Part shown: positions 33,287 through 44,194 of the stretch, piece after piece
Position numbering within the stretch: the first letter of the stretch is position 1
How the letters are laid out: every line of letters starts with the position of its first letter
Made by a program: the position numbers and the translations under genes
The notes under the pieces: generated by a model
Databases searched by the model: none
Told to the model about the DNA's origin: nothing
Seen by the model: only the letters and a program-made list of their open reading frames with translations
Assembly (NCBI RefSeq): GCF_014196125.1
Contig: NZ_JACIDA010000002.1
Coordinates: forward strand, 372,001 to 436,000
Origin: Brevundimonas mediterranea
GTDB taxonomy: Bacteria; Pseudomonadota; Alphaproteobacteria; Caulobacterales; Caulobacteraceae
DNA: 64,000 nt
Direction: 5' to 3'

Positions 33287-35524
33287 ATGTTCGATATCAA
33301 ACGCAAGACGATCGACTGGGCCGGACGCCCGCTGACCCTGGAAACGGGCCGCATCGCCCGCCAAGCCGACGGCGCCGTGTTGGCGACCTACGGCGAGACC
33401 GTGGTTCTGGCCACCGTCGTCTATGGCCGCTCGCCCAAGCCGGGCCTGGATTTCTTCCCCCTGACCGTCAACTACCAGGAAAAGACCTTCGCCGCCGGCA
33501 AGATCCCGGGTGGTTACTTCAAGCGTGAAGGCCGTCCGACCGAGAAGGAAACCCTGGTTTCCCGCCTGATCGACCGTCCGATCCGCCCGCTGTTCGTCAA
33601 GGGCTTCAAGAACGAGACCCAGGTCGTCGTGACCGTGCTGCAGCACGACATGGAAAACGATCCGGACATCGTCGGCCTGGTCGCCGCCTCGGCCGCCCTG
33701 ACCATTTCGGGCGTGCCCTTCATGGGCCCGATCGGCGCCGCGCGCGTCGGCCTGATCGACGGCGAGCTGGTCCTGAACCCGCACATCGACCTGATCGCGA
33801 CCTCGGACCTCGACCTGGTGGTCGCCGGCACCCAAGACGCCCTGATGATGGTCGAATCCGAAGCCAAGGAGCTGTCGGAAGAGAAGATGCTCGAAGCCCT
33901 GATGTTCGCTCACGCGGGCATGCAGCCGGTGATCGAAGCCATCATCGAACTGGCCGAACACGCCGCCAAGGAGCCCTTCGACTTCCAGGGTGAAGACCAT
34001 TCGGACGTCGTCGCCTCGATCAAGTCGCTGGTCGGCGAAGACATCAAGGCCGCCTACACCCACCCCGGCAAGTACGACCGTCGCTCGGGCGTCGATGCGG
34101 CCAAGAAGACCGCCGCCGCCAAGCTGGTGAAGACCGACGAAAACCCCGACGGCGTCGACAGCTCCAAGTTCTCGGCCGCCTTCAAGGAATGCGAAGCTGA
34201 GGTCCTGCGTCGCGACATCATCGAGAACGCACACCGCGTCGACGGCCGCGCCCTCGACAAGGTCCGCGCCATCGTGTCGGAAGTCGGCGTCCTGCCGCGC
34301 ACCCACGGTTCGGCCCTGTTCACGCGTGGGGAAACCCAGGCCCTGGTCGTCGCCACGCTCGGCACCGGCGAGGACGAGCAGTACATCGACAGCCTGTCGG
34401 GCACCTACAAAGAGAGCTTCCTGCTGCACTACAACTTCCCCCCCTATTCGGTGGGTGAAGCGGGCCGCATGGGTTCGCCCGGTCGTCGCGAAATCGGTCA
34501 CGGCAAGCTGGCCTGGCGCGCGATCCGTCCGATGCTGCCGTCTAAGGAAGACTTCCCCTACACCATCCGCCTGGTCTCCGAGATCACCGAGTCGAACGGC
34601 TCGTCCTCGATGGCCACGGTCTGCGGTTCGTCGCTGGCCCTGATGGACGCCGGCGTGCCGCTGATCCGTCCGGTCTCGGGCATCGCCATGGGCCTGATCC
34701 TGGAGCCGTCGGGCGAGTTCGCCATCCTGTCGGACATCCTGGGTGACGAAGACCACCTGGGCGACATGGACTTCAAGGTCGCCGGCACCTCGGAAGGCAT
34801 CACCAGCCTTCAGATGGATATCAAGGTCGCCGGCATCACCAAAGAGATCATGAAGCAGGCTCTGAGCCAGGCCTCGGCCGGTCGTCTCCACATCCTGGAC
34901 GAGATGTCCAAGGCCATGGACGCGCCGCGCACCGAACTGGGCGAGCACGCGCCGAAGATCGAAACGGTCAAGATCGCGGTCGACAAGATCCGTGAAGTGA
35001 TCGGTTCGGGCGGCAAGGTCATCCGCGAGATCGTCGAGAAGACCGGCGCCAAGATCGACATCGGCGACGACGGCACCATCAAGGTCGCCGCCAACGACCA
35101 GGAGAAGATCGACGCCGCCAAGGCCTGGATCCAGTCCATCGCCTCGGAACCGGAAGTCGGCACCATCTACTCCGGCAAGGTCGTGAAGGTCGTCGACTTC
35201 GGCGCCTTCGTGAACTTCTTCGGCGCCAAGGACGGCCTGGTCCACGTGTCCCAGATCGCTCTGGAACGCGTCGCCAACCCGGCCGACATCCTGTCGGAAG
35301 GCCAAGAGGTCAAGGTCAAGTTCCTGGGCTTCGACGATCGCGGCAAGACCAAGCTGTCGATGAAGATCGTCGATCAGACGACCGGTGAAGACCTGACCGA
35401 CAAGATCAACGCCGAACGCGCCGAGCGGGGCGAAGAGCCCCTGTCGGACGACACCGGCGGCCGTCCCAAGCGCGAAGGCGGCGGTGATCGCGGTGGCGAT
35501 CGTGGTCGTCGTCGTCGCGACTAG
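33287..35524 (+). CDS. pnp: Polynucleotide phosphorylase
   Basis: This 745-aa exoribonuclease degrades RNA 3'-5' with phosphate. It has two RNase PH domains ([20 protein letters not shown] and [11 protein letters not shown] in the first; [40 protein letters not shown] and [18 protein letters not shown] in the second), then a KH domain ([20 protein letters not shown], near residue 565) and an S1 domain ([20 protein letters not shown], near 625). An Arg/Gly/Asp-rich tail ends the protein, a likely RNA or RNase E contact. It is followed by a strong terminator. Confidence 0.98.
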   Translation: MFDIKRKTIDWAGRPLTLETGRIARQADGAVLATYGETVVLATVVYGRSPKPGLDFFPLTVNYQEKTFAAGKIPGGYFKREGRPTEKETLVSRLIDRPIRPLFVKGFKNETQVVVTVLQHDMENDPDIVGLVAASAALTISGVPFMGPIGAARVGLIDGELVLNPHIDLIATSDLDLVVAGTQDALMMVESEAKELSEEKMLEALMFAHAGMQPVIEAIIELAEHAAKEPFDFQGEDHSDVVASIKSLVGEDIKAAYTHPGKYDRRSGVDAAKKTAAAKLVKTDENPDGVDSSKFSAAFKECEAEVLRRDIIENAHRVDGRALDKVRAIVSEVGVLPRTHGSALFTRGETQALVVATLGTGEDEQYIDSLSGTYKESFLLHYNFPPYSVGEAGRMGSPGRREIGHGKLAWRAIRPMLPSKEDFPYTIRLVSEITESNGSSSMATVCGSSLALMDAGVPLIRPVSGIAMGLILEPSGEFAILSDILGDEDHLGDMDFKVAGTSEGITSLQMDIKVAGITKEIMKQALSQASAGRLHILDEMSKAMDAPRTELGEHAPKIETVKIAVDKIREVIGSGGKVIREIVEKTGAKIDIGDDGTIKVAANDQEKIDAAKAWIQSIASEPEVGTIYSGKVVKVVDFGAFVNFFGAKDGLVHVSQIALERVANPADILSEGQEVKVKFLGFDDRGKTKLSMKIVDQTTGEDLTDKINAERAERGEEPLSDDTGGRPKREGGGDRGGDRGRRRRD

Positions 35525-35550
35525 GACTGAGCCCCAGGGCTGATACGAGA

Positions 35551-35581
35551 AGGCCCCGCCGGCGACGGCGGGGCCTTTTTC
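35551..35581 (+). terminator. Terminator of the rpsO-pnp transcript
   Basis: AGGCCCCGCC and GGCGGGGCCT form a perfect 10-bp stem with a GGCGAC loop followed by TTTT(T)C. It lies 27 bases after the pnp stop, between converging genes, and may act in both directions. Confidence 0.9.
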
Positions 35582-35594
35582 GTGACGGCCTGTC

Positions 35595-36059
35595 CTAAGA
35601 TCGGCATTCCGCCGGCGGATCGCCGTCGCGCGCCCACAGTTTGCAGGACCGGTCGATCTCGCCCTGGATCAGGTCGCAGGGGTTGGCGGCGTTGCAGGGC
35701 GGGCGGGTCGCGGGGCTGACCTGGATGCAGCGTTCGACCAGGCGAGCGGACGCCGCCTCGCCGATCTGCTCACGGCAGGGGATTTCACTGGCGGGAATCC
35801 GCTCGGGCCTCATGTCCGGTCCTTCCGGAATCCGGGCCTGAGCGTCTTCCGACGGAGCCGGCGTCGACGCCGCGGGGTTCCGGGCCGGGGCGGGGCCAGG
35901 AGCGGCGGGGCTGGGGGCCGCCGAGGAAACGGTCCCAGAGGAAGAGGCGTCAGAGGAAGAGGCGTCGGGGGCGTCGCTTCCGGGCTGACAGGCCGCGACC
36001 GTCAGGGCGAAGGCCAGAACGGCGGCTGAGGCGGAACTGATGAACAGGGGGCGGCGCAT
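35595..36059 (-). CDS. Putative lipoprotein, Pro/Ser-rich
   Basis: The predicted 154-aa protein starts MRRPLFISSASAAVLAFALT and has the lipobox VAAC, so it should be lipid-anchored. A Ser/Ala/Pro-rich linker of about 60 residues follows, then a C-terminal domain with several cysteines (PCREQIGE, ERCIQVS, RPPCNAANPCDLI, RSCKLWARD) that likely form disulfides. GGAG six bases upstream favours the ATG at 36059 over the one at 36065. I recognise no function. Confidence 0.75.
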   Translation of the reverse strand: MRRPLFISSASAAVLAFALTVAACQPGSDAPDASSSDASSSGTVSSAAPSPAAPGPAPARNPAASTPAPSEDAQARIPEGPDMRPERIPASEIPCREQIGEAASARLVERCIQVSPATRPPCNAANPCDLIQGEIDRSCKLWARDGDPPAECRS

Positions 36060-36124
36060 CGGCATCTCCGGGCAGGGACGGGATCACCCAGACGATGACC
36101 CGTCCCCTTAATGCGCGAAACCCC

Positions 36125-36850
36125 CTATCGGCGCACCGCCTCCAGCGCGGCCTTTTGCAGGGCGAACAGTTCGGTGCAGCCGATCTCGGCCAGGGAGAAC
36201 AGCCGGTCGAACTCGGCGCGGGAGAAGCCGCGCTTCTCGCCGGTGGCCTGGACCTCGACGATCTGGCCCGCGCCGGTCAGGACGAAGTTGGAATCGGCCT
36301 CGGCCTCGGAATCCTCTTCATAGTCCAGATCCAGCACCGGCACGCCGTCGCAGACGCCGCAGGATACCGCCGCCACCTGGTCCAGGATCGGGTCGGACTT
36401 CAGCACGCCCTCGTCGCGCAGATAGTTGAGGGCCGAGGCCATGGCGACCCAGGCGCCGGTGATGGAGGCGGTGCGGGTGCCGCCGTCGGCCTGGATCACG
36501 TCGCAGTCCAGCACCACCTGACGCTCGCCCAGGGCCTTCAGATCGACGACGGCGCGCAGCGAGCGGCCGATCAGGCGCTGGATCTCCTGCGTCCGGCCCG
36601 TCTGTTTGCCGACGGCGGCTTCGCGACGGCCGCGCGTATGGGTGGCGCGGGGCAGCATGCCGTATTCGGCCGTGACCCAGCCCTGGCCCTTGCCGCGCAT
36701 CCAGCCGGGAATGGTCTCCTCGACCGAGGCCGTCACCAGAACCTTGGTATGGCCGAAGGTGATCAGGCACGAGCCCTCGGCGTAGCGGTTGACCCCGGTC
36801 TCGATGGTCACGGGACGCAGTTGATCGTCGGTGCGTTTCGAATGGCGCAT
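36125..36850 (-). CDS. rph: Ribonuclease PH
   Basis: This 241-aa phosphorolytic exonuclease trims tRNA 3' ends. Family motifs are plain: [78 protein letters not shown] and [19 protein letters not shown]. Length and C-terminus match full-length family members, unlike the truncated version in some E. coli strains. It is divergent from hrcA across 47 bp. Confidence 0.97.
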   Translation of the reverse strand: MRHSKRTDDQLRPVTIETGVNRYAEGSCLITFGHTKVLVTASVEETIPGWMRGKGQGWVTAEYGMLPRATHTRGRREAAVGKQTGRTQEIQRLIGRSLRAVVDLKALGERQVVLDCDVIQADGGTRTASITGAWVAMASALNYLRDEGVLKSDPILDQVAAVSCGVCDGVPVLDLDYEEDSEAEADSNFVLTGAGQIVEVQATGEKRGFSRAEFDRLFSLAEIGCTELFALQKAALEAVRR

Positions 36851-36897
36851 TGAGATGAATCCTTGGAAGCGGGGGCTGCGGTGCTTATCCTGAAACC

Positions 36898-37998
36898 GTG
36901 AGCCTGTATGCCCCCAAAACCCCGCCCTTCGACGGCGCCCAGTCCTTTGCCGGACTGGCGGGGCTGGATATGCGCGCGCGCGACATCTTCCGCCGCATCG
37001 TCGAGAGCTATCTGGAGACGGGCGAGCCGGTCGGGTCGCGCACCCTGTCGCTGGGCGGGATCGCCCTGTCGCCGGCCTCGATCCGCAATACGATGCAGGA
37101 CCTGACCCTGGCGGGTCTGCTGGCTGCGCCCCACACCTCGGCGGGGCGGATCCCGACCCATGCCGGCCTGCGCCTGTTCGTCGACGGCCTGCTGGAGGTC
37201 GGCGACCTGACCAAGGAGGAGCGGCGCGAGATCGACGGGCGGCTGGCGGGGCGGGGCCGGAACTTCGAATCCGCCCTGGACGAGGCGTCCAACCTGTTGT
37301 CCGGCCTGGCGGGGGGCGCCGGCGTGGTGTCCAGTCCGGTGCGGGATTCCGGCGTCAAACATGTCGAATTCGTCGCCCTGGGCGGGGATCAGGCCCTGGC
37401 GGTCATCGTCGCCGACGACGGTACGGTCGAGAACCGGATCATGACCCTGGCGGCCGGGGTCACGCCCTCCACCCTGGTGGAGGCCTCCAACTTCCTCAAC
37501 GCCCGCCTGCGCGGCCGGCCGTTCGCCGACGCCAAGCGCGAGATGACCCAGGAGCTTGAGATCGCCCGACGCGAACTGGACCAGACCGCCGCCCGCCTGG
37601 TCGAGGACGGGTTCGCCGCCTGGTCCGGCGGCCCGGACCGCGAACGCGCCCTGATCGTGCGCGGCCGCGCCAACCTGTTGCAGCAGGGCGAAGGCCTGGC
37701 GGATCTGGAGCGGGTGCGTGTCCTGTTCGACGACCTGGAGCAGAAGGAACAGCTGATCGGCCTGCTGGACGGGGTGGATGCGGCGCAGGGCGTGCGAATT
37801 TTCATCGGCGCCGAAACACGGTTGTTTTCACTTTCGGGTTCCGCAGTGATCGCGGCGCCCTATATGAGCGGCCGACAGCGGGTTCTGGGCGCCATCGGCG
37901 TCATAGGCCCCGCAAGGTTGAACTACGCCCGTGTCATCCCGTTGGTGGACTATACCGCCCGGGTGCTGGGCCGGATGCTGGACGGGAACGACAAGTGA
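36898..37998 (+). CDS. hrcA: Heat-inducible transcription repressor HrcA
   Basis: This 366-aa repressor binds CIRCE operators of groESL and related genes. The N-terminal winged helix is visible ([60 protein letters not shown]). The GAF-like middle and C-terminus follow ([55 protein letters not shown]). The start is a GTG at 36898. No CIRCE inverted repeat (TTAGCACTC-N9-GAGTGCTAA) is visible upstream, so the pair is probably not autoregulated by that site. Confidence 0.95.
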   Translation: MSLYAPKTPPFDGAQSFAGLAGLDMRARDIFRRIVESYLETGEPVGSRTLSLGGIALSPASIRNTMQDLTLAGLLAAPHTSAGRIPTHAGLRLFVDGLLEVGDLTKEERREIDGRLAGRGRNFESALDEASNLLSGLAGGAGVVSSPVRDSGVKHVEFVALGGDQALAVIVADDGTVENRIMTLAAGVTPSTLVEASNFLNARLRGRPFADAKREMTQELEIARRELDQTAARLVEDGFAAWSGGPDRERALIVRGRANLLQQGEGLADLERVRVLFDDLEQKEQLIGLLDGVDAAQGVRIFIGAETRLFSLSGSAVIAAPYMSGRQRVLGAIGVIGPARLNYARVIPLVDYTARVLGRMLDGNDK

Positions 37999-38630
37999 GC
38001 GACAAGCCCCTTAACGAAGACCTCAACGCACTGGACGCCGACATGGCGGAAGTGAACGCCGAACACGGCCTGGACGCCCAGCCGTCGGACGATCTGGCGC
38101 CGCTGGACGCCGTCATCGCCGAGCGCGACGAGTGGAAGGACCGCGCCCTGCGCGTCGCGGCCGAGATGGAGAACCTGAAGCGGCGCGCCGAGACGCAGCA
38201 GAACGACGCCCGCGCCTTCGCCATCCAGCGCTTCGCCAAGGATCTGCTGGGCGTGGCCGACAATCTGGAACGCGCCCTGATGGCCGCGCCCAAGGACACG
38301 GACGGCCCGACCGTCGCCCTGGTGACGGGTCTGGAAATGACACAGAAGGCCCTGCTGCAGGCGTTCGAGACCAATGGGCTGAAGCGCGTCGCCCCCGAGG
38401 CCGGCGAGGCCTTCAACCCCCATTTGCACCAGGCCATGATCGAACAGCCGTCGGACACGGTTCCGGGCGGCGCCGTGCTCCAGACCATGCAGTCCGGCTT
38501 CGAACTGTTCGGCCGCACCATCCGTCCGGCCATGGTCGTGGTCGCGGCCAAGGGGTCGGGCGCGCAGGCGTCGAACCCCTATGGCGCAGCGCCCGAGCCC
38601 GAAGGTCAGGCCTTCGACGGCAAGGCCTGA
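37995..38630 (+). CDS. grpE: Nucleotide exchange factor GrpE
   Basis: This 211-aa protein is the DnaK nucleotide exchange factor. It has the long N-terminal helix typical of the dimer ([40 protein letters not shown]) and the beta domain with [20 protein letters not shown] and [20 protein letters not shown]. Its GTG start overlaps the hrcA stop (GTGA). dnaK is not in the window, which suits the hrcA-grpE pair seen in Caulobacter. Confidence 0.96.
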   Translation: MSDKPLNEDLNALDADMAEVNAEHGLDAQPSDDLAPLDAVIAERDEWKDRALRVAAEMENLKRRAETQQNDARAFAIQRFAKDLLGVADNLERALMAAPKDTDGPTVALVTGLEMTQKALLQAFETNGLKRVAPEAGEAFNPHLHQAMIEQPSDTVPGGAVLQTMQSGFELFGRTIRPAMVVVAAKGSGAQASNPYGAAPEPEGQAFDGKA

Positions 38631-38639
38631 TGTCAGGAC

Positions 38640-38730
38640 GTGAGTGGTGATTGGTGAGGGCTGAGTAGTGAGCTGCTGTGTCTCCGCAAGCCGCTCACCT
38701 CTTGCTCACGACTCACCATTCACCAGTCAC
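38640..38730. repeat. Imperfect 19-bp inverted repeat between grpE and the S8 protease
   Basis: GTGAGTGGTGATTGGTGAG (38640-38658) pairs with CTCACCATTCACCAGTCAC (38712-38730) with two mismatches. The centre contains additional GAGTAGTGAGC and CTCACCTCTTGCTCAC segments. It fills the 107-bp gap between converging genes and may serve as a bidirectional end signal or be a mobile palindrome. Confidence 0.75.
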
Positions 38731-38737
38731 TCCCCCC

Positions 38738-41017
38738 TCAGAACCTCCGCCGCCATCCGCCGATCAAGGCGAATTCCGGCGCCGCGTCGGCGACATGGCG
38801 CGGTTCACGGCTGGCGACAGCCTGGACAGACAGGCTGGAGCCGTCCCACAGCCGCCGCTCGCCGCCCAGGATGAAGTCGATCTGACGACCGCTGGGCGAC
38901 GCCGAGAAGCTTCGGCGTGAATAGGTCAGGGGATCGAAATATTCGACCGGCACATCGGCCAGCAGCGCCGAGAAGGTCCCGCTCTCGATCCGCAGCGGCT
39001 GCGACAGGGTGAAGCTGATCCGGTCGCAGACCATCGAACAGCCGGTCAGCAGCCCAAGCCGCCAGTTCGAACTGATCGCCGCCTGGTCCATCGACAGGAA
39101 CCGACCCTCGATCCGGGTCGACCCCATGCCCGCCTCGCCGATCAGGCGCAGACCGGGCCTCAGCGTCCAGTCGCCGCCCACGGCATAGAAGCTGGTCCGC
39201 GACGGCAAGGCGAAGTCCGATCCGCCGGGCAGGAAGGCGCCCAAGGGACCCAGACGCTCGTCCAGGCCGCCGATGCTGACCGACAGGCCGCCGTCGGCGC
39301 CGCGCCAGGCCAGGGTGGCGCGGCTGTAGCTTGAAGCCTCCGCCTCGACCCGCCTCAGCGGCATACGCCGGTCCCCGCCCCCGCTCTCGGCCGCAAAGGT
39401 CAGCGACCCGAACCGCATGGCGCCGCGCGCCGCATGATCCGCCTGGGCCAGGGCGGCGAAACCGTCGCCGGCCGCGCCGTCGAAGGGCGACCGTGCTCCG
39501 CCCCGGCCCTGCCAGGTGGCGAAGCTCAGTCGGCCCATCTCCAGATCCAGCATGGCCTCCTGGCGGGGTTCGTCGCCCAGCCACGGCGCGGCGGTCAGGT
39601 CGTAGCGCGGCGCAATGGGCTCCGGCGTCTCGGCCGGTTGAGAGGCCGTCAGGTTCAGCCGGCCGCCGTTCGGCAGGGCCAGACGGGTCGTCGCCGTCCG
39701 GCTGGGTTCGAACGGCGCGGCCTGATACGAGCGGCTGGGCGCCGTCGGATAGGCCCCGCCCAGTTGGACGGCGAACATCCGGTCATAGCTGTCGAACAGG
39801 ACGGTCCCCAAGGCCGTCTGGCGCGAAAAGGCGTCGCCGAAGGCGGGGCCGACGAAACTGCCAGGCTCACTCTCGGCGACGATGGAGCCTCCGTCGGCCA
39901 TCGGGGTCGAGCTCGTTCCCACCGGCCGGAAGGCGTTGGCCAGGTCCAGCAGGCCCCGGCCGTACACAATGTCGGTTCCCGCGTCCCCGGCGTCGCGCGC
40001 CGTGTCGAGGAGGATAGCCAGGGCCTGACGCCCCGAAAGATTGGGGAAGGCGTCCATCAACAGGGCCAGGGCGCCCGAGACATGGGGCGCCGAGAAGGAG
40101 GTGCCGTTGATCCGCCAGCAGCTGGTCCCGTCACAGCCGGTGATGACGTCCTCGCCGGGCGCGGAAATATAGGCGACGGCCGTCGCCCCCGCGCGGTTCG
40201 AGAAGTCGGACATGACATTGGTCGCGCCGTGCGACCCCACGGCGATCACGGCGCCGGAGAACCGGGGATCCACCGCATATTGCGCGGGCCAACCGGGATT
40301 GGCCTCGCCGTCATTGCCCGACGAGGCGACGATGACCGCCCCGGAATTGACCGCGCGCAACAGGGCCGCCTCGAAGGCGGAGCCCAGCCGACCGTCGCCG
40401 CCCAGGGACATGTTGATGATCTTGACCCCGTTGGCCACGGCGAAGTCCAGGGCCCGGACCAGGTCTGAACTGCTGAAACAGACGTCGTCGTCCTCATCCT
40501 CACAGTCGGAGATGTCGCTGCGGATCGACAGTATGGTCGATTCATAGGCCACGCCGACCGAGCCCAGTCCGTTGAAGTTCGAGGCGATCACACCCGACAC
40601 CAGGGTTCCGTGGCTGTCGTTCGCGACATAGGGGGTGTTGCGGCCTGGAACCACGTCGGTCGAGGCCGTGGAAATCCGGCCGACCAGATCGGCCTGGCTG
40701 TTGCTGACGCCGGAATCGACCACGGCGACCGTGACGCCGTTTCCGGTGGCGCCGGCCTGCCACCCGACCTCGGCCTTCATATTGGCCAGGCCGTAGTTCC
40801 GCAGATACTCGGTGGAGGACACCGAAGGGGGCGGCGGAGGCGGAGGGGGTGGTGGCGGCGGAGGCGGAGGAGGAGGAGGAGGAGGTGGTGGTGGTGGCGG
40901 CACGACGGGCGTTACGACGCCCCCGCCGCCGCCTCCCCCGCCCCCACAGGCCGCAAGGGGAAGAAACAACAGGCCGAGACCCAGCAGAACCGCCCGGCTT
41001 AACCGCAAACCGCCCAT
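38738..41017 (-). CDS. S8 (subtilisin-like) serine protease lipoprotein with poly-proline linker
   Basis: The 759-aa protein starts MGGLRLSRAVLLGLGLLFLP with a lipobox LAAC at residues 21-24, then nine glycines, VVTPVV and 25 consecutive prolines (residues 40-64). The subtilisin domain has Asp101 (VAVVDSG), His136 (NDSHGTLVSG) and Ser307 (NGTSFSAPH). The C-terminal 380 residues are beta-rich and end in Phe (WRRRF), reminiscent of an outer-membrane or autotransporter-like region, though the barrel signature is not certain. GGAGG upstream supports the ATG at 41017. It is probably exported and active at the cell surface. Confidence 0.87.
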   Translation of the reverse strand: MGGLRLSRAVLLGLGLLFLPLAACGGGGGGGGGVVTPVVPPPPPPPPPPPPPPPPPPPPPPPPPSVSSTEYLRNYGLANMKAEVGWQAGATGNGVTVAVVDSGVSNSQADLVGRISTASTDVVPGRNTPYVANDSHGTLVSGVIASNFNGLGSVGVAYESTILSIRSDISDCEDEDDDVCFSSSDLVRALDFAVANGVKIINMSLGGDGRLGSAFEAALLRAVNSGAVIVASSGNDGEANPGWPAQYAVDPRFSGAVIAVGSHGATNVMSDFSNRAGATAVAYISAPGEDVITGCDGTSCWRINGTSFSAPHVSGALALLMDAFPNLSGRQALAILLDTARDAGDAGTDIVYGRGLLDLANAFRPVGTSSTPMADGGSIVAESEPGSFVGPAFGDAFSRQTALGTVLFDSYDRMFAVQLGGAYPTAPSRSYQAAPFEPSRTATTRLALPNGGRLNLTASQPAETPEPIAPRYDLTAAPWLGDEPRQEAMLDLEMGRLSFATWQGRGGARSPFDGAAGDGFAALAQADHAARGAMRFGSLTFAAESGGGDRRMPLRRVEAEASSYSRATLAWRGADGGLSVSIGGLDERLGPLGAFLPGGSDFALPSRTSFYAVGGDWTLRPGLRLIGEAGMGSTRIEGRFLSMDQAAISSNWRLGLLTGCSMVCDRISFTLSQPLRIESGTFSALLADVPVEYFDPLTYSRRSFSASPSGRQIDFILGGERRLWDGSSLSVQAVASREPRHVADAAPEFALIGGWRRRF

Positions 41018-41067
41018 GTCACCCTCCTGGCGCAGAGCCCTCCGCAATGCGTCACATCAGTAACAAT

Positions 41068-41967
41068 TCAACTCCTTAACGCTTTGTCGAGGTGGGCCAG
41101 AAGTTTCGCCCATGCGTCCCGGGCGTCCGCCTCGGCGTAGCTGGCGCGGTAATCGGCGTGGAAGCCATGCGGCGCGTCCGGATAGACGATGATCCGGCTG
41201 TCCGTCTGGCCCGCACGCGCCAGGGCCTCGCGCATCCGTTCAACGCTGGCCAGGGGGATGCCCTGGTCCTGGCCGCCGTACAGGCCCAGGACCGGCGCCT
41301 TCAGATCGTCGGCCAGATCGACCGGCCAAGGCTGACCGGATGAAACCTGCACCGGCGTCGCGTCCAGCGCGGGGGCCAGACGGCCGTACCAGGCCACGCC
41401 GGCGCCGATGACGGCGAACCGCGCCGCCGCCTGCCACACCACCTTGCCGCCCCAGCAGAAGCCGGTGACCCCGACCTTGCCGTCCCGCGCCCACAGCTGC
41501 TGGCTGGCCCAGTCGAGGGTCGCCGACAGGTCGCCCATCACCTGCTCATAGTCGGTGGCCCCGACGATCTGCATGATCCGCCCCATGTCCGACAGGGGCG
41601 CCGGATCCTCGACACGATTGAAGAAGGCGGGCGCAATGGCGGCATAGCCCTGTTTCGCCAGCCGACGGCAGACGTCGCGGATGTATTCGTGAACCCCGAA
41701 GATCTCGGACACCACCACGACCACCGGGAAGGGGCCGTCGCCTGCGGCACGGGCGACATAGGCCGGCAGTTCAAACCCGTCCGGCGCCGGATAGCTCACC
41801 TCGGCCGTCTCGAGCCCGGCGGCGTCTGTGGTGATCGGCTGGGCCTCCTTGGCCAGGGCCGCAACCGCATAGCCGGAGAACAGCAGCCCCCCCAGGGCGC
41901 CCACCGCCCGGCGGCTGAGCTTCAGATCATCGGCGGTCTGGCCTTCGGGACGGATCAGAGTGGTCAT
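41068..41967 (-). CDS. Dienelactone hydrolase family protein
   Basis: This 299-aa protein has the dienelactone hydrolase fold with the cysteine nucleophile GVTGFCWGGKVVW (near residue 171), an acid in LYGGQDQGIPLAS and His in YPDAPHGFHADYRASYAEAD, so the triad is intact. The N-terminus carries LSRRAVGALGGLLFSGYAV, a signal with twin arginine, so export by Tat is plausible. The substrate is unknown; family members act on dienelactones or related esters. It precedes the S8 protease gene on the same strand by 50 bp. Confidence 0.9.
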   Translation of the reverse strand: MTTLIRPEGQTADDLKLSRRAVGALGGLLFSGYAVAALAKEAQPITTDAAGLETAEVSYPAPDGFELPAYVARAAGDGPFPVVVVVSEIFGVHEYIRDVCRRLAKQGYAAIAPAFFNRVEDPAPLSDMGRIMQIVGATDYEQVMGDLSATLDWASQQLWARDGKVGVTGFCWGGKVVWQAAARFAVIGAGVAWYGRLAPALDATPVQVSSGQPWPVDLADDLKAPVLGLYGGQDQGIPLASVERMREALARAGQTDSRIIVYPDAPHGFHADYRASYAEADARDAWAKLLAHLDKALRS

Positions 41968-42030
41968 GGGACGGCTCCAGAAACGGGGGAGCCGCAGACC
42001 ATCACGGCGCGCCGAGGGCGTCCAGTCAAC

Positions 42031-42495
42031 TTAGGCGGAAGTCGATCCGATTGGTTTGGCGAAACAGACGGCTTCCGGTCGGCCGACATAGCGGCCGTAG
42101 GGCGGAATTTCGCGATAGCCGGCGCGGAGATAGAAGCCCACGGCCAAAGTGTTGACGCGACGCGTTTCCAGCCGGATTTCGCCGTAGCCGAGGCCTTGCG
42201 CCTTCGCCTCCAGGGCCGCGAGCACCGCGGAACCCACGCCCCGTCCGGCGACCGCCGCATACATGCGCTTGATTTCGGCGACCCCGGGCTGGAGCGGACG
42301 CAGGGCGCCGCAGCCAATGGCCCGACCCTGCTCGTCGCGCGCCAGCAGGAAGGCGGCGCCCGGCCCGCGCACATCGTCCGCGTCGAACGAGGCCTGACCG
42401 CTGGAGCCCGTGATCGCCGCCAGTCGCTGGGACAGGGCGGCGATCAGGACTTTGGCGTCGGCATGGTCGGGGTCGGCGTCCTCGATAAGGATCAT
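42031..42495 (-). CDS. GNAT family N-acetyltransferase
   Basis: This 154-aa protein has the GNAT fold: [20 protein letters not shown], the motif A segment [20 protein letters not shown] with the acetyl-CoA-binding R/G-x-x-G-x-G/A, and [20 protein letters not shown] in motif B. The substrate is unknown. It ends 63 bp before the dienelactone hydrolase gene and starts 13 bp after purH, so it could share the purH transcript. Confidence 0.9.
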   Translation of the reverse strand: MILIEDADPDHADAKVLIAALSQRLAAITGSSGQASFDADDVRGPGAAFLLARDEQGRAIGCGALRPLQPGVAEIKRMYAAVAGRGVGSAVLAALEAKAQGLGYGEIRLETRRVNTLAVGFYLRAGYREIPPYGRYVGRPEAVCFAKPIGSTSA

Positions 42496-42508
42496 CCGGG
42501 GTTGATCC

Positions 42509-44113
42509 TCAGTGCCGGAAGACCCGCACCCCGGTGAAGGCCATGGCGATGCCCTTTTCGTCGGCGGCGGCGATGACCTCGGCGTCGCGCATCGAGCCGC
42601 CCGGCTGGATCACCGCCGTGGCGCCGGCGGCGATGGCTTCCAGCAGGCCGTCGGCGAAGGGGAAGAAGGCTTCGGAGGCGCAGGCGGACCCTTGCGCCAG
42701 CGAATGGGCCAGACCCTTTGCCTCGCCGGCCTCCTTGGCGCGGATGGCGGCGATGCGGGCGCTGTCGCGGCGGTTCATCTGGCCGGCGCCGATGCCGGCG
42801 GTCTGGCCGTCCTTGGCGTAGACGATGGCGTTGGACTTGACGTGTTTGGCCACGGTGAAGGCGAACAGCATGTCCTGGATCTCGGTCGGCGTCGGCTGGC
42901 GCTGGGTGACGATCTTCAGGTCCGACGGCTTGATCAGCGACCGGTCGCGGCTCTGGACCAGGAAGCCCCCGGCGACCGAGCGGAACACCTCGCCCGGCCC
43001 TTGCGGATCCGGCAGGCCGTCGGTGATCAGCAGGCGCAGGTTCTTCTTGGCGGCGAAGACTGCCTTGGCTTCGTCGTCCGCGCCGGGGGCGATGACGACC
43101 TCGGTGAAGATGCCGGTGATGGCGCGGGCGTCGTCGCCGTTCAGCGGCCGGTTGACCGCGATCACGCCGCCGAAGGCCGAGACGGCGTCGCATTCCAGCG
43201 CGCGGGCGTAGGCTTCCGACAGGTCCTTGCCCACCGCCACGCCGCAGGGGTTGGCGTGTTTGACGATGACCACGGCCGGGGCCTCGAACTCGGCGACCAG
43301 CTCATAGGCGGCGTCGGCGTCGGCGATATTGTTGTAGCCCAGCTCCTTGCCCTGGATCTGGGTCGCATGGGCCACGCCGGGACGGGCCTCGCCAGTGCGG
43401 TAGAAGGCGCCGGTCTGGTGCGGGTTCTCGCCGTAGCGCAGGGTCTGGGCCAGGGATCCGGCAATGGACTTGCGGGCCGGGGCGACGTCCTCGACTTGGC
43501 TTGCGAACCAGCCGGAGACGGCGGCGTCATAGGCGGCCGTGCGGGCGAAGGCGCGGGCGGCCAGGCGTTTGCGCAAGGCCAGATCGGTCGAACCCTCGGC
43601 CTTCAGCGCCGCCACGATCAGGCCGATGCTCTCGCCGTCGACGGCGACGGCGACATAGCCGTGGTTCTTGGAGCCCGAGCGGATCATGGCCGGGCCGCCG
43701 ATGTCGATATTCTCGATCGCCGCCTCGAACGAGCCGCCCGCCGCAACAGTGGATTCGAACGGATAGAGGTCGATCCATACGATATCGATGGCGCCGATGC
43801 CGTGGTCGATCATTGACTGGGCGTGGTCGGCGGCGTCGCGCACGCCCAGCAGGCCGCCGTGGACCACGGGGTGAAGCGTCTTGACCCGGCCATCCATCAT
43901 CTCGGGGAAGCCGGTCAGGTCGGCCACGTCCTTGACCGGCAGGCCCAGTTTGGCGATCGCCGCGCGGGTGCCGCCGGTCGAGACCAGTTCGACGCCCAGG
44001 TCGTGCAGGGTGCCGGCGGCGTCTTCCAGCCCGGCCTTGTCGGACAGGGAGATCAGGGCGCGTTGCGGCTTGACCCGGTCGGGGGCGGGCGGAAAGTCGG
44101 GAGCGGCGGGCAT
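42509..44113 (-). CDS. purH: Bifunctional AICAR transformylase/IMP cyclohydrolase
   Basis: This 534-aa enzyme catalyses the last two steps of IMP synthesis. The N-terminal MGS-like cyclohydrolase domain shows [40 protein letters not shown] and [19 protein letters not shown]. The transformylase part has [38 protein letters not shown] with the catalytic Lys-His pair, and [20 protein letters not shown]. All marks are intact. It is upstream of the GNAT gene. Confidence 0.97.
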   Translation of the reverse strand: MPAAPDFPPAPDRVKPQRALISLSDKAGLEDAAGTLHDLGVELVSTGGTRAAIAKLGLPVKDVADLTGFPEMMDGRVKTLHPVVHGGLLGVRDAADHAQSMIDHGIGAIDIVWIDLYPFESTVAAGGSFEAAIENIDIGGPAMIRSGSKNHGYVAVAVDGESIGLIVAALKAEGSTDLALRKRLAARAFARTAAYDAAVSGWFASQVEDVAPARKSIAGSLAQTLRYGENPHQTGAFYRTGEARPGVAHATQIQGKELGYNNIADADAAYELVAEFEAPAVVIVKHANPCGVAVGKDLSEAYARALECDAVSAFGGVIAVNRPLNGDDARAITGIFTEVVIAPGADDEAKAVFAAKKNLRLLITDGLPDPQGPGEVFRSVAGGFLVQSRDRSLIKPSDLKIVTQRQPTPTEIQDMLFAFTVAKHVKSNAIVYAKDGQTAGIGAGQMNRRDSARIAAIRAKEAGEAKGLAHSLAQGSACASEAFFPFADGLLEAIAAGATAVIQPGGSMRDAEVIAAADEKGIAMAFTGVRVFRH

Positions 44114-44194
44114 GGCGGCGTCCGTGAAGGCTGGGGGAGGATGGCGGGGCGTCTAGCACTGGGGCGCTTGTGCGTCACCCCGTATGCGGACGGA

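Noticed and set aside
36851..36897. CIRCE element upstream of hrcA
   Set aside because: I looked for TTAGCACTC and GAGTGCTAA in the 47-bp gap and found neither.
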